From Oscillospiraceae bacterium (GTDB taxonomy: Bacteria > Bacillota > Clostridia > Oscillospirales > CAG-272), in the NCBI GenBank assembly GCA_015063725.1, contig SVTP01000001.1, positions 102,410-166,409 on the forward strand: DNA of 64,000 nt. The letters run 5' to 3'. A model generated the notes under the pieces. The model ran no database searches and was not told where the DNA came from. It saw only the letters and a list, made by a program, of their open reading frames with translations. The position numbers and the translations under genes are program-made. Of this stretch, positions 53,351 to 62,460 are shown in pieces. The number at the start of each line of letters is the position of its first letter. Positions within the stretch are counted from its first letter, which is position 1.

Positions 53351-53773
53351 TTAGAGACCGAGTTCTTCAAGCTCGGCGATCATTTCGCCAACGTTGATTT
53401 GAGCCTTGTTTTCGTCATAAACGTCCTCAGCCCAAATTTCGGCGTAAGCACCGCAACCGACAACAACGATGCTGCGGTCAATGGTTGCGTACTCTACAAG
53501 CTCTTGCGGCAGTACCACTCTACCCTGCGAATCGGGTGTGACCTGAGCGAGAGATGCATGCAAGAAGCGCAGGATCTTTTCGGAAAGCTTGCGGTTTTGC
53601 TCTTTGAGGGGGGCGATGTATTCCTCCCATCCTGCCAGCGAATAAACCTTGAGACACTTTTCGCGAATGTCTTTTGCGATCACAAAAGTCTCGCCAAGCT
53701 CTTCGCGCAATTTTGCAGGCATGAAAACTCTGTTTTTACTGTCTTTATTGTGACGATATTCTCCGCCGAACAT
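53351..53773 (-). CDS. mraZ: Transcriptional regulator MraZ
   Basis: 140 residues in two AbrB-like SpoVT/MraZ repeats (MFGGEYRHNKDSKNRVFMPAKL and DSQGRVVLPQELVEYA). MraZ forms rings and represses the dcw operon by binding repeats in its own promoter. Start ATG 53773 has AAAGGAG upstream; a TTG at 53794 in the same frame overlaps that box. Four phased boxes lie about 50 bp upstream. Confidence 0.96.
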   Translation of the reverse strand: MFGGEYRHNKDSKNRVFMPAKLREELGETFVIAKDIREKCLKVYSLAGWEEYIAPLKEQNRKLSEKILRFLHASLAQVTPDSQGRVVLPQELVEYATIDRSIVVVGCGAYAEIWAEDVYDENKAQINVGEMIAELEELGL

Positions 53774-53823
53774 AAAAGCGTCTCTCCTTTCCAAAATTCA
53801 GTTGGTTCAAAATGGCGGTTTTG

Positions 53824-53858
53824 CTCCACTTTTAAACATTTTCCACCACTTTGCTCCA
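53824..53858 (-). promoter_or_regulatory. MraZ operator: four repeats at 10-bp spacing
   Basis: Minus strand: TGGAG, TGGTG, TGTTT, TGGAG, each followed by a 5-nt A-rich spacer, exactly 10 bp apart and just downstream of the -10. MraZ boxes in other bacteria are TGGGN or GTGG-type repeats with the same period (known for the family). The third repeat is degenerate. Confidence 0.85.
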
Positions 53859-53869
53859 CTCTTGCTTAT

Positions 53870-53898
53870 ATTATAAACTATTTTTTTCGAATTGACAA
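53870..53898 (-). promoter_or_regulatory. dcw operon promoter
   Basis: TTGTCA (53898-53893), 17 bp, TATAAT (53875-53870), reading leftward, with the MraZ boxes at about +5 to +40. Confidence 0.85.
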
Positions 53899-54050
53899 GG
53901 GGTTTTTGAAAAAAAGTTTAATTTTTTTTCGATTTTTTTCATGTTTTTTTTGCGGTTTTTGATGCGAATGGAATTTTGACCAAATGTTTTCCAAAAACTG
54001 GTTTATTCGGAGTACTTTTCTGTCATTTCAGGATCTTCCCCTTTCACAAA

Positions 54051-54087
54051 AGACACGCGGCTGCCAAGTTTGCGACGCTGCGTGTCT
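54051..54087. promoter_or_regulatory. Inverted repeat between mraZ and the helicase gene
   Basis: AGACACGCGGC and GCTGCGTGTCT (10 of 11 paired) flank a 15-nt loop in the 450-bp A+T-rich gap, ahead of the helicase promoter. No T run follows directly. Apart from the two promoters and MraZ boxes, the gap shows nothing else. Confidence 0.45.
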
Positions 54088-54144
54088 ATATAATATTTTA
54101 TATAATATTTTTAAAAAGTTTTTTTAAAATCCCTTCAAAAGAAC

Positions 54145-54173
54145 TTGACGGAAATATGAAAGTATGGTATACT
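54145..54173 (+). promoter_or_regulatory. Helicase gene promoter
   Basis: TTGACG (54145-54150), 17 bp, TATACT (54168-54173); AAGGA precedes the ATG 50 bp later. Confidence 0.8.
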
Positions 54174-54226
54174 TAATTAGATAGACTTATATGAGTTATA
54201 CTCTTGATGAAAGAAGGATTGTTTGA

Positions 54227-57200
54227 ATGAATCGTGATATGGAACTCTTTGAAGCGCTCTACCTCTTACGCCAAAAAATAAGAGAACGCGAAAAGTCCAA
54301 AACCGGCAGAACCCCAACGGTTTGCCCTGATGATGCTTTGCGCGAGATGGTTCGTCTGATGCCCAAAAAGGAATCGGACTTTTATAGCATTGCCGGCGTA
54401 GGCCCTGCTTTTGTAGAAAACTTTGCTACCGAATTCCTCTCCGTTATCAATGGCGGTAAGATTGCGGGCGGTGAGATGGAAGTTTCGGATCACGTTGAGG
54501 AGACACTGCGCGAGCTTTCCAAAAAACTCATCAATATCAATAAGACCAATCGTATGCTCTTTTTGCCCAAGCTGGCTGCAAAATATGCGGTTGACCTTTT
54601 TGATGCCAACGGTCGCTACAACCCCCTTGAGATCCTCTTCTCCTCTAACGAGCCGATGATCATTTCCGAGGCATCGGATCAGGATCTGCCTCGCACCAAT
54701 CCCGCACGCGAGAGATATAAAAATCTTGTCAACCTCATTCGCGAGAGCACACGAGAGATGCGAGACAAAGGTCAAAACGACCTTTATATCGGTTATCCTT
54801 TCGTTCAGGGGTGCCTTTCCAATGGCGAGTTTGGTATCCGCGCTCCCTTGTGCCTCTTCCCCGTAGTGCTTGACAGAAGCACGACCTCGATTTCAATTGC
54901 TCTTGATCCCACACGTGATATTGTATATAATAGCACGCTGATTTTGGCACACTACAAGTTCAATAGCATTACCAATCCCATGCCCGACTGCGTACCCGAG
55001 GAGATCAATCCCGACACCTTCCTGCAAGGACTTCTCGATTTCTACGCTTCCAACGATATTCGCATTGAGTACAATAGCGATGAGCTCAAAAAGTTCACCG
55101 AATACCCCGGCGAATCCTTCCCCAAATACACGCGCGGCACCCTGAAATTGGTGCACAACATTGTTGTTGGAAAGTTTCCTGCTTACTCCAACTCCATTCA
55201 GCGCGACTTTGAACAGATCCTGAACAAAGGTCTTATCAACCGCCTGGTCTCCGACCTCGTATCCGACTACGGTTCGATCGACTTCTACTCCGATCACGAC
55301 AACAGCAACCCTGACCTGGCTGCGCTGGATCCCCAAAAGTCCATTCCCGAAAATTCCCTTGTTTATATCAACGCGCTCAACTCGGCGCAAGAGACTGTTC
55401 TGCACGCGCTCAACACCACCGATGAGCTGGTTGTTGAGGGCCCTCCCGGCACGGGTAAATCCCAAACCATTACCAGCCTGATCACACAGTTTGTAGACCA
55501 AGGCAAAAACGTTTTGATGGTTTCGGAAAAGAAAACCGCGCTTGACGTTGTTTACTCGCGTCTTGGTACCCTCTCCCGCTATGCGGTTATGATGGACGAT
55601 GCAAACAACAAAAATCTGTTCTACAGTCAGCTCGAGCGTCTGCTGCTCAGCACCGATGCAAACGCGCCCATCGAAGCGCCGGATCTCTCCCCTATCTCCT
55701 CCGAGATTGACGCCGACGTGGCAACGCTGGAAATCATTGCCGACAAACTCTTCAAACCCGGCGAGTTTGGTGTGGCTCCCTACAAGCTCTATATGGAGAA
55801 CCGCCGCATCAACCTGCAAAACCACGAGCAGATCAAAACCTACAAGACAATTCGCACGGTCATTACCGATGAATTGCTCCATCTCAACTATGACGAGATC
55901 TCGGCAATTCATAAAAAGTTTGCCAACGGACAACTCACCAACAGCCTTGACCATTATCAGCTCACCATCGAGCGCTATCCGTGGTTCTTAAAGATGAAGG
56001 ACGATCTCTCCAACTACGATCTCATTCTCTTTACCGATGCCATTGATGAAATGATCCTTAAGGTTGACGAGTGGCGCAATCAATCCTTTATGAAGCGTCA
56101 GACCTCCAAGGGACGCCTGACAAAGGAAATTCAAAATCTGACAAAGGCATACTTCCAAAAGTCGGGCGGCAACTACACCGTTCGTTTGATGATGGAACAA
56201 CCCGAGGCAGTGAAGCAAAGCCTGAAGGAATTTACCGCAGGATATGCCAACCTCAAGCCCGTGGTTATGAGCCTGACTCCCCACGAAAACCTCTACCTTG
56301 CGGCACTGCGCAAGATCCACAAGATTCTTGCGGGCACGGTAACCGAGTGGAACGACGAGCTCTACAACACCATTCTGTTTGAGTACATTCAAAAGTTCGA
56401 AAGCGAAAACCGCACGCTTATCCCCAAGGTCGACTCCTTTGAAAAGATCATCTCCACCATGGAGAGCAATATCAAGATCAAGCAAGACCTCTCCCGTCAA
56501 CGCATTACAAAGCTGTTGGCTGATGATATCAAGTATATCACCACCTCCAAGCGCAAGGGCGAGATCAGCCGCGCGATCGAGAGCCGCAGACGCAGCAGCG
56601 TGACCAAGTTTGTTCAAAAGTTCGACTTTGAGATCTTCAAGGCTCTCAAGATCTGGCTGATGACTCCCGACGCCGTATCCGAGGTCCTTCCCCAACAGAA
56701 CGATCTGTTCGACCTTGTCATCTTTGACGAGGCATCGCAGCTTTACGTTGAGAGAAGTATCCCCTCGATTGCCCGTGCAAAGAAGGTCGTTATTGCAGGC
56801 GACCACAAGCAGCTCCGCCCCTCCAGCCTGGGCGACGGTCGCTTTGAGCTTGAGGATATGCTGGATGAGGATGCAGAGATCTCGGCAGCACTTGAGGAAG
56901 AAAGTCTGCTTGACCTGGCGCGCTTCCGTTACCCCGACGTACTGCTGAACACGCACTACCGCTCCAAGTACGAGGAGCTCATCGACTTCTCGAACTACGC
57001 ATTTTATAAAGGAAGACTTTTTGTTGCTCCCAACACCGACAAGCCCGAAAAGCCGCCTATTGAGGTTCACCAAGTGACCGACGCCGTATGGCAAGGTCGT
57101 GCAAACCGCAAAGAGGCAGAGCGCGTTGTAGAGCTGATTAAGGACTTCTTTGCTACCAGACAAAACAACGAGACCATTGGCGTTATCGCATTCAACGTAT

Positions 57201-57973
57201 CGCAACGCGATATGATCTATGATGTGATCGATGAGGAATCGGTAAAGGATCCCAAGTTCGGCTCTGTTGTCCGCGCAGAAATGGCGCGTAAGGACAACGG
57301 TGAGGACACCGGTTTCTTTGTTAAGAACATTGAAAGCGTGCAGGGTGACGAGCGTGACGTGATCATGTTCTCTATCGGTTATGCAAAGAATGCAAGCGGA
57401 CGTCTGATTCACAACTTTGGTTGGCTCAACCAAAAAGGTGGCGAAAACCGCCTTAATGTTGCCATCAGCCGTGCAAAGAAGAAGATCCACATTGTGACAT
57501 CCTTCCGCCCTGCCGAGCTGATGCTGGACGATGCCAAGAACGACGGTCCTCGTATCCTCAAGAGATACCTCGAGTACGCCTTTGCGGTCAGCCGCGAGGA
57601 TCACGATGAGGCAGAAATGATCCTTCGCTCCTTTGGCGAGACCTACGGCATTGTTGCCGCTCCGCTGGAGACCGAGTTTGCACAAAGAGTTGCCGATGCT
57701 CTGCGCGAGAAGGGCTATGACATTGATACCCAGGTTGGTATTGGTGGCTACCGCATTGACATTGCTGTTCGCAAGGGTGGCAAGTATGTGCTTGGCATTG
57801 AGTGTGACGGTAAGCTTTACAGCGTGGCATCCTCTGCCCGTGAGCGCGACTACCACCGCCAAAAGTACCTTGAATCCCGTGGATGGAAGATCAAGCGTAT
57901 TTGGAGTATGGACTGGTGGAGAGATCCGCAACGCGAAATTTATAACATTTGTGAGATCGTTGATAATCTCTAA
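54227..57973 (+). CDS. HRDC / DUF4011-like / superfamily-1 helicase / PD-(D/E)XK nuclease fusion
   Basis: 1,248 residues. Residues 1-75 form an HRDC domain (LFEALYLLRQKIRERE ... YSIAGVGPAFVENF). A DUF4011-like region follows (LSKKLININKTNRMLF, about 90-110). The Upf1-type helicase has Walker A GPPGTGKS (405-412), DEAS (834-837), GDHKQLRP (858-865), QGDERDVIMFS and NVAISRAKKK (Arg about 1082). The end is a Vsr/DUF559-type nuclease with D1178 in RIDIAV and GIECDGK (E1192, D1194, K1196). A long helical insertion separates motif I from DEAS. Similar fusions occur in DNA repair and antiphage loci. It stands alone with its own promoter and terminator. Confidence 0.88.
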   Translation: MNRDMELFEALYLLRQKIREREKSKTGRTPTVCPDDALREMVRLMPKKESDFYSIAGVGPAFVENFATEFLSVINGGKIAGGEMEVSDHVEETLRELSKKLININKTNRMLFLPKLAAKYAVDLFDANGRYNPLEILFSSNEPMIISEASDQDLPRTNPARERYKNLVNLIRESTREMRDKGQNDLYIGYPFVQGCLSNGEFGIRAPLCLFPVVLDRSTTSISIALDPTRDIVYNSTLILAHYKFNSITNPMPDCVPEEINPDTFLQGLLDFYASNDIRIEYNSDELKKFTEYPGESFPKYTRGTLKLVHNIVVGKFPAYSNSIQRDFEQILNKGLINRLVSDLVSDYGSIDFYSDHDNSNPDLAALDPQKSIPENSLVYINALNSAQETVLHALNTTDELVVEGPPGTGKSQTITSLITQFVDQGKNVLMVSEKKTALDVVYSRLGTLSRYAVMMDDANNKNLFYSQLERLLLSTDANAPIEAPDLSPISSEIDADVATLEIIADKLFKPGEFGVAPYKLYMENRRINLQNHEQIKTYKTIRTVITDELLHLNYDEISAIHKKFANGQLTNSLDHYQLTIERYPWFLKMKDDLSNYDLILFTDAIDEMILKVDEWRNQSFMKRQTSKGRLTKEIQNLTKAYFQKSGGNYTVRLMMEQPEAVKQSLKEFTAGYANLKPVVMSLTPHENLYLAALRKIHKILAGTVTEWNDELYNTILFEYIQKFESENRTLIPKVDSFEKIISTMESNIKIKQDLSRQRITKLLADDIKYITTSKRKGEISRAIESRRRSSVTKFVQKFDFEIFKALKIWLMTPDAVSEVLPQQNDLFDLVIFDEASQLYVERSIPSIARAKKVVIAGDHKQLRPSSLGDGRFELEDMLDEDAEISAALEEESLLDLARFRYPDVLLNTHYRSKYEELIDFSNYAFYKGRLFVAPNTDKPEKPPIEVHQVTDAVWQGRANRKEAERVVELIKDFFATRQNNETIGVIAFNVSQRDMIYDVIDEESVKDPKFGSVVRAEMARKDNGEDTGFFVKNIESVQGDERDVIMFSIGYAKNASGRLIHNFGWLNQKGGENRLNVAISRAKKKIHIVTSFRPAELMLDDAKNDGPRILKRYLEYAFAVSREDHDEAEMILRSFGETYGIVAAPLETEFAQRVADALREKGYDIDTQVGIGGYRIDIAVRKGGKYVLGIECDGKLYSVASSARERDYHRQKYLESRGWKIKRIWSMDWWRDPQREIYNICEIVDNL

Positions 57974-57986
57974 ATCCAATAAAAAA

Positions 57987-58020
57987 GAAGGGAAAGCCCG
58001 AGGGTTTTCCCTTCCTTTTT
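57987..58020. terminator. Bidirectional terminator after the helicase gene
   Basis: GAAGGGAAAGCCC-GA-GGGTTTTCCCTTC with A6 before and T5 after; one mismatch. Also ends the DUF4097-like gene on the other strand. Confidence 0.9.
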
Positions 58021-58022
58021 GT

Positions 58023-58727
58023 TTATTTACTTGACAGAATAGCGACCTTGCCGCTATTGGTTTTGACATTGATCCCCATGCCATCCGTGCCGCTCCGGTA
58101 TGTATTTCCCTCTTGTGTAACGGGGAAATCAATGGTCGGTGCGCCGTCGCGTTGACTTTCATGTGTAAAGGCAAAGGCACTCTTCTCGGGCAGCTCGATC
58201 GTTACATTGCCCGAGGCAGTTTTGACGTCAATATGATCTATGATAATATTGGAAACTGTTACGTTAGAGGAAACCGCATTGATATTGAGCGTTTGCAGCT
58301 GCCCGAGCAGCTTTTCGGGAATGCGCAGGATGAGGTCTTTCTCTTTATCCTTCACTTTGCCAAAGAAAGAAGACGAGCCGCGATATTTGATGGAGAGCGT
58401 TTTGCCGTCCTCGCTGACAAACCAGTGCACCTGTGTTTTTTCGCTCAATTCGGCAGACGCGCTTTCACTGACCGAAACATAAGCATCCTGACAGATGACG
58501 ACTGTTACGTTGCCGTCTATCCAATCGATCTCGATCTTCTCAAGCGCGGGGGCGGGAATGGTTCCCTCTCCCGTTTTGTAAGCGCTGTCATCGTAGCGGT
58601 AATTGGTCCAGCCAAGGTTCCACTCCCCTTTGCCAACAAGTCCGTTGAGAACCCCGAGCAAAATGGCGCCAAGGACCAGTCCGCCAATGACAAACGCGGT
58701 GTATTTGATGATTTTTTTGTTTTTCAT
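58023..58727 (-). CDS. DUF4097-like membrane-anchored beta-repeat protein
   Basis: 234 residues: basic N-terminus, one membrane helix (YTAFVIGGLVLGAILLGVL), then extracytoplasmic beta-strands repeating a D/N-G-N-V-T-V theme (IDGNVTVVICQ, VSSNVTVSNII, ASGNVTIELPE, TNSGKVAILSS). This is the DUF4097 pattern, often found next to membrane-stress regulators. Role unknown. No PspC/LiaF partner is adjacent. The GNAT gene lies 19 bp upstream on the same strand. Confidence 0.75.
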   Translation of the reverse strand: MKNKKIIKYTAFVIGGLVLGAILLGVLNGLVGKGEWNLGWTNYRYDDSAYKTGEGTIPAPALEKIEIDWIDGNVTVVICQDAYVSVSESASAELSEKTQVHWFVSEDGKTLSIKYRGSSSFFGKVKDKEKDLILRIPEKLLGQLQTLNINAVSSNVTVSNIIIDHIDVKTASGNVTIELPEKSAFAFTHESQRDGAPTIDFPVTQEGNTYRSGTDGMGINVKTNSGKVAILSSK

Positions 58728-58746
58728 AGTTTCTTCTCCTGTATCT

Positions 58747-59277
58747 TCACTGTAACGTGATCCAAAACCGTTTCATATCTTTGTTTTCGTTCGGCTCGTG
58801 TACCGTACATTCGTAAACACCGCCGTTTGCAAGAACGGTCTTTTCGCTTGCGATATTGCCATCTATGCAGGTGATCAGCACTTTGTCAAGCCCGATCTCG
58901 CGACAAAATGGGAGCGCCATGCGCAGCATCTCTTTGGCATAGCCGCGGCGCCTCTCGCTCGGTCTTACAGAATACCCGATGTGACCGCCAAATTTTGAGA
59001 GATACTCGTTGAAGCAGTGTCTGACTTGCAAAAAGCCCAATACCTTGTTATCCTCTTTTCTGACAAGCATAAACTGCGTTGCAGGGACAAGCGTGGCGGG
59101 ACAGGTTTCGGGGTTTTCTTCAAGCGCACACTTTTCAATGTACTCCATCGCATCGTCTGTGCGACGCATGGGACCGCAACCGTCCATAGAGCTATTTGCG
59201 GCAAGGTATTCCCTTTTGCATTCCATGATCTGCTCTGCATATTCTGCTGTTGGGCGCATTAAGATCAGTTTTTTCAT
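58747..59277 (-). CDS. GNAT family N-acetyltransferase
   Basis: 176-residue GNAT. The acetyl-CoA motif A reads IGYSVRPSERRRGYAKEML (R/Q-x-x-G-x-A), followed by GLDKVLITCIDGNIASEKTVLANGG. An EYLAANSSMDGCG N-terminus resembles clostridial uncharacterised members. Substrate unknown. Cotranscribed with the DUF4097-like gene. Confidence 0.88.
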   Translation of the reverse strand: MKKLILMRPTAEYAEQIMECKREYLAANSSMDGCGPMRRTDDAMEYIEKCALEENPETCPATLVPATQFMLVRKEDNKVLGFLQVRHCFNEYLSKFGGHIGYSVRPSERRRGYAKEMLRMALPFCREIGLDKVLITCIDGNIASEKTVLANGGVYECTVHEPNENKDMKRFWITLQ

Positions 59278-59331
59278 GATAGTCTTTTCCTTATAGTTTG
59301 ATCACCGCATCAAGGCAGAGTGTCAGCGCCT

Positions 59332-60510
59332 TTAACGTAAACGGTTGATTTTATCGGTTTCGATGACGTTCCCCAGCGTGTAGAGCACCAAGGCGGCATC
59401 GGCGTCAGCGGCGCGTGTGTAGGCGGTGACGTCGGTGTAATCGGTGCGCGGCGAGGAAAGATTATATAGGACAAGGTCAAAGTGTTGTGCCAAAAAGGGG
59501 GCTACCGAGTTGGCAAAGCTATCCTTAAATATGGCAAGCGTGGGGCGGTCTGTGCCGTCCTTTTTTGTGATTGTGACAACGTCGTGCGTGCCGTCGAGAA
59601 AGACGGAATATTTGTCGTTGCCAGAAAGGTGGGCGCGGTTATAAAATCCCCCGTCCAAAACGCACCCGTCAGCTGTGACAAGAAACTCGTCCTCATTGCC
59701 AAGAAGCCATACTTCCACGCTGTCGGGCGGCACAAAATGAAAGCCCGAGGCGGATGCAAACGTGCCCCGAAAATCGGTTGCAACGGTCTCTTTTTGAAAG
59801 CTTTTGGCAGGGATAATATCTTTTTCCATTCCAAAAGCGCGCAAAATATCGCAATAGGCGTAGTACGCGCCAAGGGTTGTCCAGTGATGGTCGGTGCGGT
59901 AGTAAACGTATTCGCCATCCGCGTAAAGCGTGCGATAGGTGGGAACGAGGTCAAGATAGCGCGCTCTATCGTCCACGCTCTCGCGCAAAGTAGCAAGCAT
60001 TTTGTCGCTCTCGGCGGCAGGATACAGAAAGGCAGATGCGGCAACATCGGCAGTTCTCCCCGTTAGAAGGACGACAAGCGGAACCTCGGCGTTCCTTGTG
60101 GCGCGGTTGATGCCCTCTGCGGCATTTTGCAGATGCGTCGCGTCGATGACATCGCTATCAGTTGCGGCGTTTTTGTCCACTCGCGCGGTGTCAAAGAGCC
60201 GCTTGGCAAGCTGACCGCCGCGACCGATGAGGATGCCGTTGTTCTCCCCTTTTCCAGATAGGAGCTCAAGCGCCCCCTTGACGGTGACAAAGAGATCCCT
60301 TACGGGAAATTGGTCGGCGTAATAATCGTTGTAAGCGCGCGAAAGCTCGCCTGAAAATAGCTTTTCGGCATCAAAGCGCGGCAAGGTTTGCAGGGCGCGG
60401 TTCTCACGCGCGGAAAAGTTCCTGTCGGGAAGGAGCCAAAAGGCAACGGCAACGGAACCAAGAAGCAAAACAAAGATGACAACGGTGGCAATAGAGTGTC
60501 GGTGTTTCAT
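59332..60510 (-). CDS. DHHW family protein (AlgJ/DltD-like)
   Basis: 392 residues with an N-terminal signal anchor (IATVVIFVLLLGSVAVAFWLL) and the diagnostic YRTDHHWTTLGAYYAY motif of SGNH-hydrolase-like DHHW proteins. GRTADV and IFKDSFANSVAPFL provide Ser/Asp candidates. These proteins act outside the membrane with an MBOAT protein to O-acylate exopolysaccharide, as AlgI with AlgJ/AlgX. It follows the MBOAT gene by 44 bp. Confidence 0.88.
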   Translation of the reverse strand: MKHRHSIATVVIFVLLLGSVAVAFWLLPDRNFSARENRALQTLPRFDAEKLFSGELSRAYNDYYADQFPVRDLFVTVKGALELLSGKGENNGILIGRGGQLAKRLFDTARVDKNAATDSDVIDATHLQNAAEGINRATRNAEVPLVVLLTGRTADVAASAFLYPAAESDKMLATLRESVDDRARYLDLVPTYRTLYADGEYVYYRTDHHWTTLGAYYAYCDILRAFGMEKDIIPAKSFQKETVATDFRGTFASASGFHFVPPDSVEVWLLGNEDEFLVTADGCVLDGGFYNRAHLSGNDKYSVFLDGTHDVVTITKKDGTDRPTLAIFKDSFANSVAPFLAQHFDLVLYNLSSPRTDYTDVTAYTRAADADAALVLYTLGNVIETDKINRLR

Positions 60511-60554
60511 ATTTTGTTTTGCGCAAATGCGCTTCCCTTCTTAATCGGTTATCA

Positions 60555-61964
60555 TCAAAACTGTGTATACTCAAACGGGCTGAAGGTGGAGTCCACCAAG
60601 TACGCCACGCACACACCAAAAAGCAGGATGCAAAGAGCCACTGCGACGGCTTGCAAGCGCGGATGTTTTGCTTGTGCGCGCTCCCAAAGCTGCTTTGGTA
60701 AGGGTGTAGCGCCAATGGCGGATATGAGAATGAGGGGTGCTTGCCGTATGAGTGTATAGAGTCCTGTTGACGAGATAAACCCATCTGTTCCCACTCCAAA
60801 AAGCGCCAAAAAGGTGGAAAATGCCACTCTGAGGTCGTGGTGTGAAAAAATGAGAAAGCCCACGCCAATGAGAAAAAGCGAGTAGAGATGCCCCACCGCG
60901 CGTGGCAATTTTTCCAGCAAATGGAGCAAAAATGCGCGCTCGGTGATGATAATCACAGCAAAATAGACGCCCCAGAGCACAAAATTCCAGTCGGCGCCGT
61001 GCCAAAAGCCCGTAAGCAACCAAACAATGGCAAGGTTACGATAGCGTTTGAAAGTCCCCACGCGGTTGCCGCCCAGCGGAATGTAAACGTACTCGCGAAA
61101 CCAGGACGAGAGCGAGATGTGCCAACGCCGCCAGAACTCGGTAATGCTTTTTGCTACATAAGGATAATTGAAGTTTTCGGGAAAGGAAAAGCCGAGCATG
61201 TGCCCAAGTCCGATTGCCATGTCCGAGTATCCCGAAAAGTCATAGTACAGATGCAAAGAATATAGAATAACCGTCAGCCACGCACCCGCGACGCTTGGAG
61301 AAACCGACAAGCTATCCTGAAAATAAACAAATCCAGCCGCCAAGGCATCTCCAATGAGCACCTTTTTGGAAAGCCCCACCACAAATCGAAAAACGCCCGT
61401 GGCAAATTCTCTTGCGCTCTCGCGGCGGTGGGTAAGCTGCTCGTCAATCTCGGTATAGCGCACGATCGGTCCCGCAATCAGTTGCGGAAAAAGCGTGACA
61501 TACGCGCCAAAGTTGATATAGTTCTTTTGCACCGCGCAATCTTTGCGAAAGACGTCCACCGTGTAGGAGATGATCTGAAAGGTGTAAAAGGAGATGCCAA
61601 TGGGCAGCGCAAGCCCTGCGATGGTGGGAATGTTGACCATCGGCACACGCGAAAGGTTCAGCGCAAAAAAGTTATAATATTTGAAAAAGAGCAAAAACGA
61701 AAGACTGATGCACACCGAAAGCACGGTAAAAAGCTTTGCGCGGCGAGGGTTCTCCTTACGGTATTCCCCAATCAAAAGCCCAAAAAGGTATGCCAAGGTG
61801 ATTGATAGCAGCATCAAAAGCACATATATCGGCTCTCCCCACGCATAAAAGAAAAGACTGACAACAAAAAGGATCAGGTTCTTCCCCTTTCGCGGCGTGA
61901 TATAGTATAACAACAAAACCGCCGGCAGATATGCAAATAAAAAAATCAGAGAGGAAAATACCAT
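60555..61964 (-). CDS. MBOAT family O-acyltransferase (AlgI/DltB/PatA-like)
   Basis: About 469 residues with roughly eleven membrane helices. MVFSSLIFLFAYLPAVLLLYY is the family N-terminus; LYYDFSGYSDMAIGLGHMLGF and the catalytic-His region LVWLLTGFWHGADWNFVLWG-type (WLLTGFWHGADWNF) are present. It should pass an acyl group across the membrane to a surface polymer with the DHHW protein. ATG 61964 chosen by homology; a TTG at 61973 has a better-spaced AGGA. A perfect promoter lies at 61995-62023. Confidence 0.92.
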   Translation of the reverse strand: MVFSSLIFLFAYLPAVLLLYYITPRKGKNLILFVVSLFFYAWGEPIYVLLMLLSITLAYLFGLLIGEYRKENPRRAKLFTVLSVCISLSFLLFFKYYNFFALNLSRVPMVNIPTIAGLALPIGISFYTFQIISYTVDVFRKDCAVQKNYINFGAYVTLFPQLIAGPIVRYTEIDEQLTHRRESAREFATGVFRFVVGLSKKVLIGDALAAGFVYFQDSLSVSPSVAGAWLTVILYSLHLYYDFSGYSDMAIGLGHMLGFSFPENFNYPYVAKSITEFWRRWHISLSSWFREYVYIPLGGNRVGTFKRYRNLAIVWLLTGFWHGADWNFVLWGVYFAVIIITERAFLLHLLEKLPRAVGHLYSLFLIGVGFLIFSHHDLRVAFSTFLALFGVGTDGFISSTGLYTLIRQAPLILISAIGATPLPKQLWERAQAKHPRLQAVAVALCILLFGVCVAYLVDSTFSPFEYTQF

Positions 61965-61994
61965 GCTTTCCAAACGCTCTCTTTCCTACTTATT

Positions 61995-62023
61995 ATTATA
62001 CAGTATCTGCACTTTGTTGTCAA
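61995..62023 (-). promoter_or_regulatory. MBOAT-DHHW operon promoter
   Basis: TTGACA (62023-62018), 17 bp, TATAAT (62000-61995), reading leftward. Confidence 0.9.
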
Positions 62024-62065
62024 GAAATACATTAAGAAAATATAAAAAGGAGCGACCTAATGGAA

Positions 62066-62195
62066 GGCGGCAAGCCGCCACGAGATTGCAAGCAATCTCT
62101 TCGCCCCTTTACGGGAGCACCAAGGCGCCCCTACACATTTATTTAATTGAATATTTATTGTAACTCTAAACAAAGCGGCGGGAGCAAGCCCCGCC
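62066..62195. repeat. Cluster of G+C-rich mini-hairpins with AA loops
   Basis: GGCGGC-AA-GCCGCC (62066-62079), GAGATTGC-AA-GCAATCTC (62082-62099), GGGAGCACC-AA-GGCGCCCC (62113-62131, imperfect) and GGCGGGAGC-AA-GCCCCGCC (62177-62195, bulged A). Part of a 540-bp gene-free block; no reading frame here has support. Confidence 0.75.
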
Positions 62196-62236
62196 CTACC
62201 GGTTGATTATTTATACAGAATAATTCGAGTGTTTTT

Positions 62237-62307
62237 GGACCGTCCGGGAGGCCGGTCCCTACAAAAAATACGTGTTTAATTGTAGGGACCGGCGTCCTCG
62301 ACGGTCC
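62237..62307. repeat. 27-bp imperfect inverted repeat
   Basis: GGACCGTC...CCGGTCCCTACA (62237-62263) and TGTAGGGACCGG...GACGGTCC (62281-62307) match at 24 of 27 positions around a 17-bp A+T-rich loop. It looks like a miniature intergenic repeat element. No target duplication identified. Confidence 0.75.
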
Positions 62308-62460
62308 GCACCACCGCCAAACAACTCTCTTAGCGGATAGGGTTGGTGGTCCCTAGCCGCTTGCGGTAGCCAAGCGAGTCCTTCGGCTCGCGTCAACTGT
62401 CTGTTAGTGAAGTAAGAAAATTCATTTTTATTTTTTTGCGCGAGAGTTCTTGAAAGGGGC

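Noticed and set aside
53976..54176. 66-codon frame in the mraZ-helicase gap
   Set aside because: No ribosome-binding site, overlaps the helicase promoter, no family.
55988..58180. 730-codon open frame on the minus strand
   Set aside because: Antisense to the helicase gene, crosses a clear terminator, no motifs.
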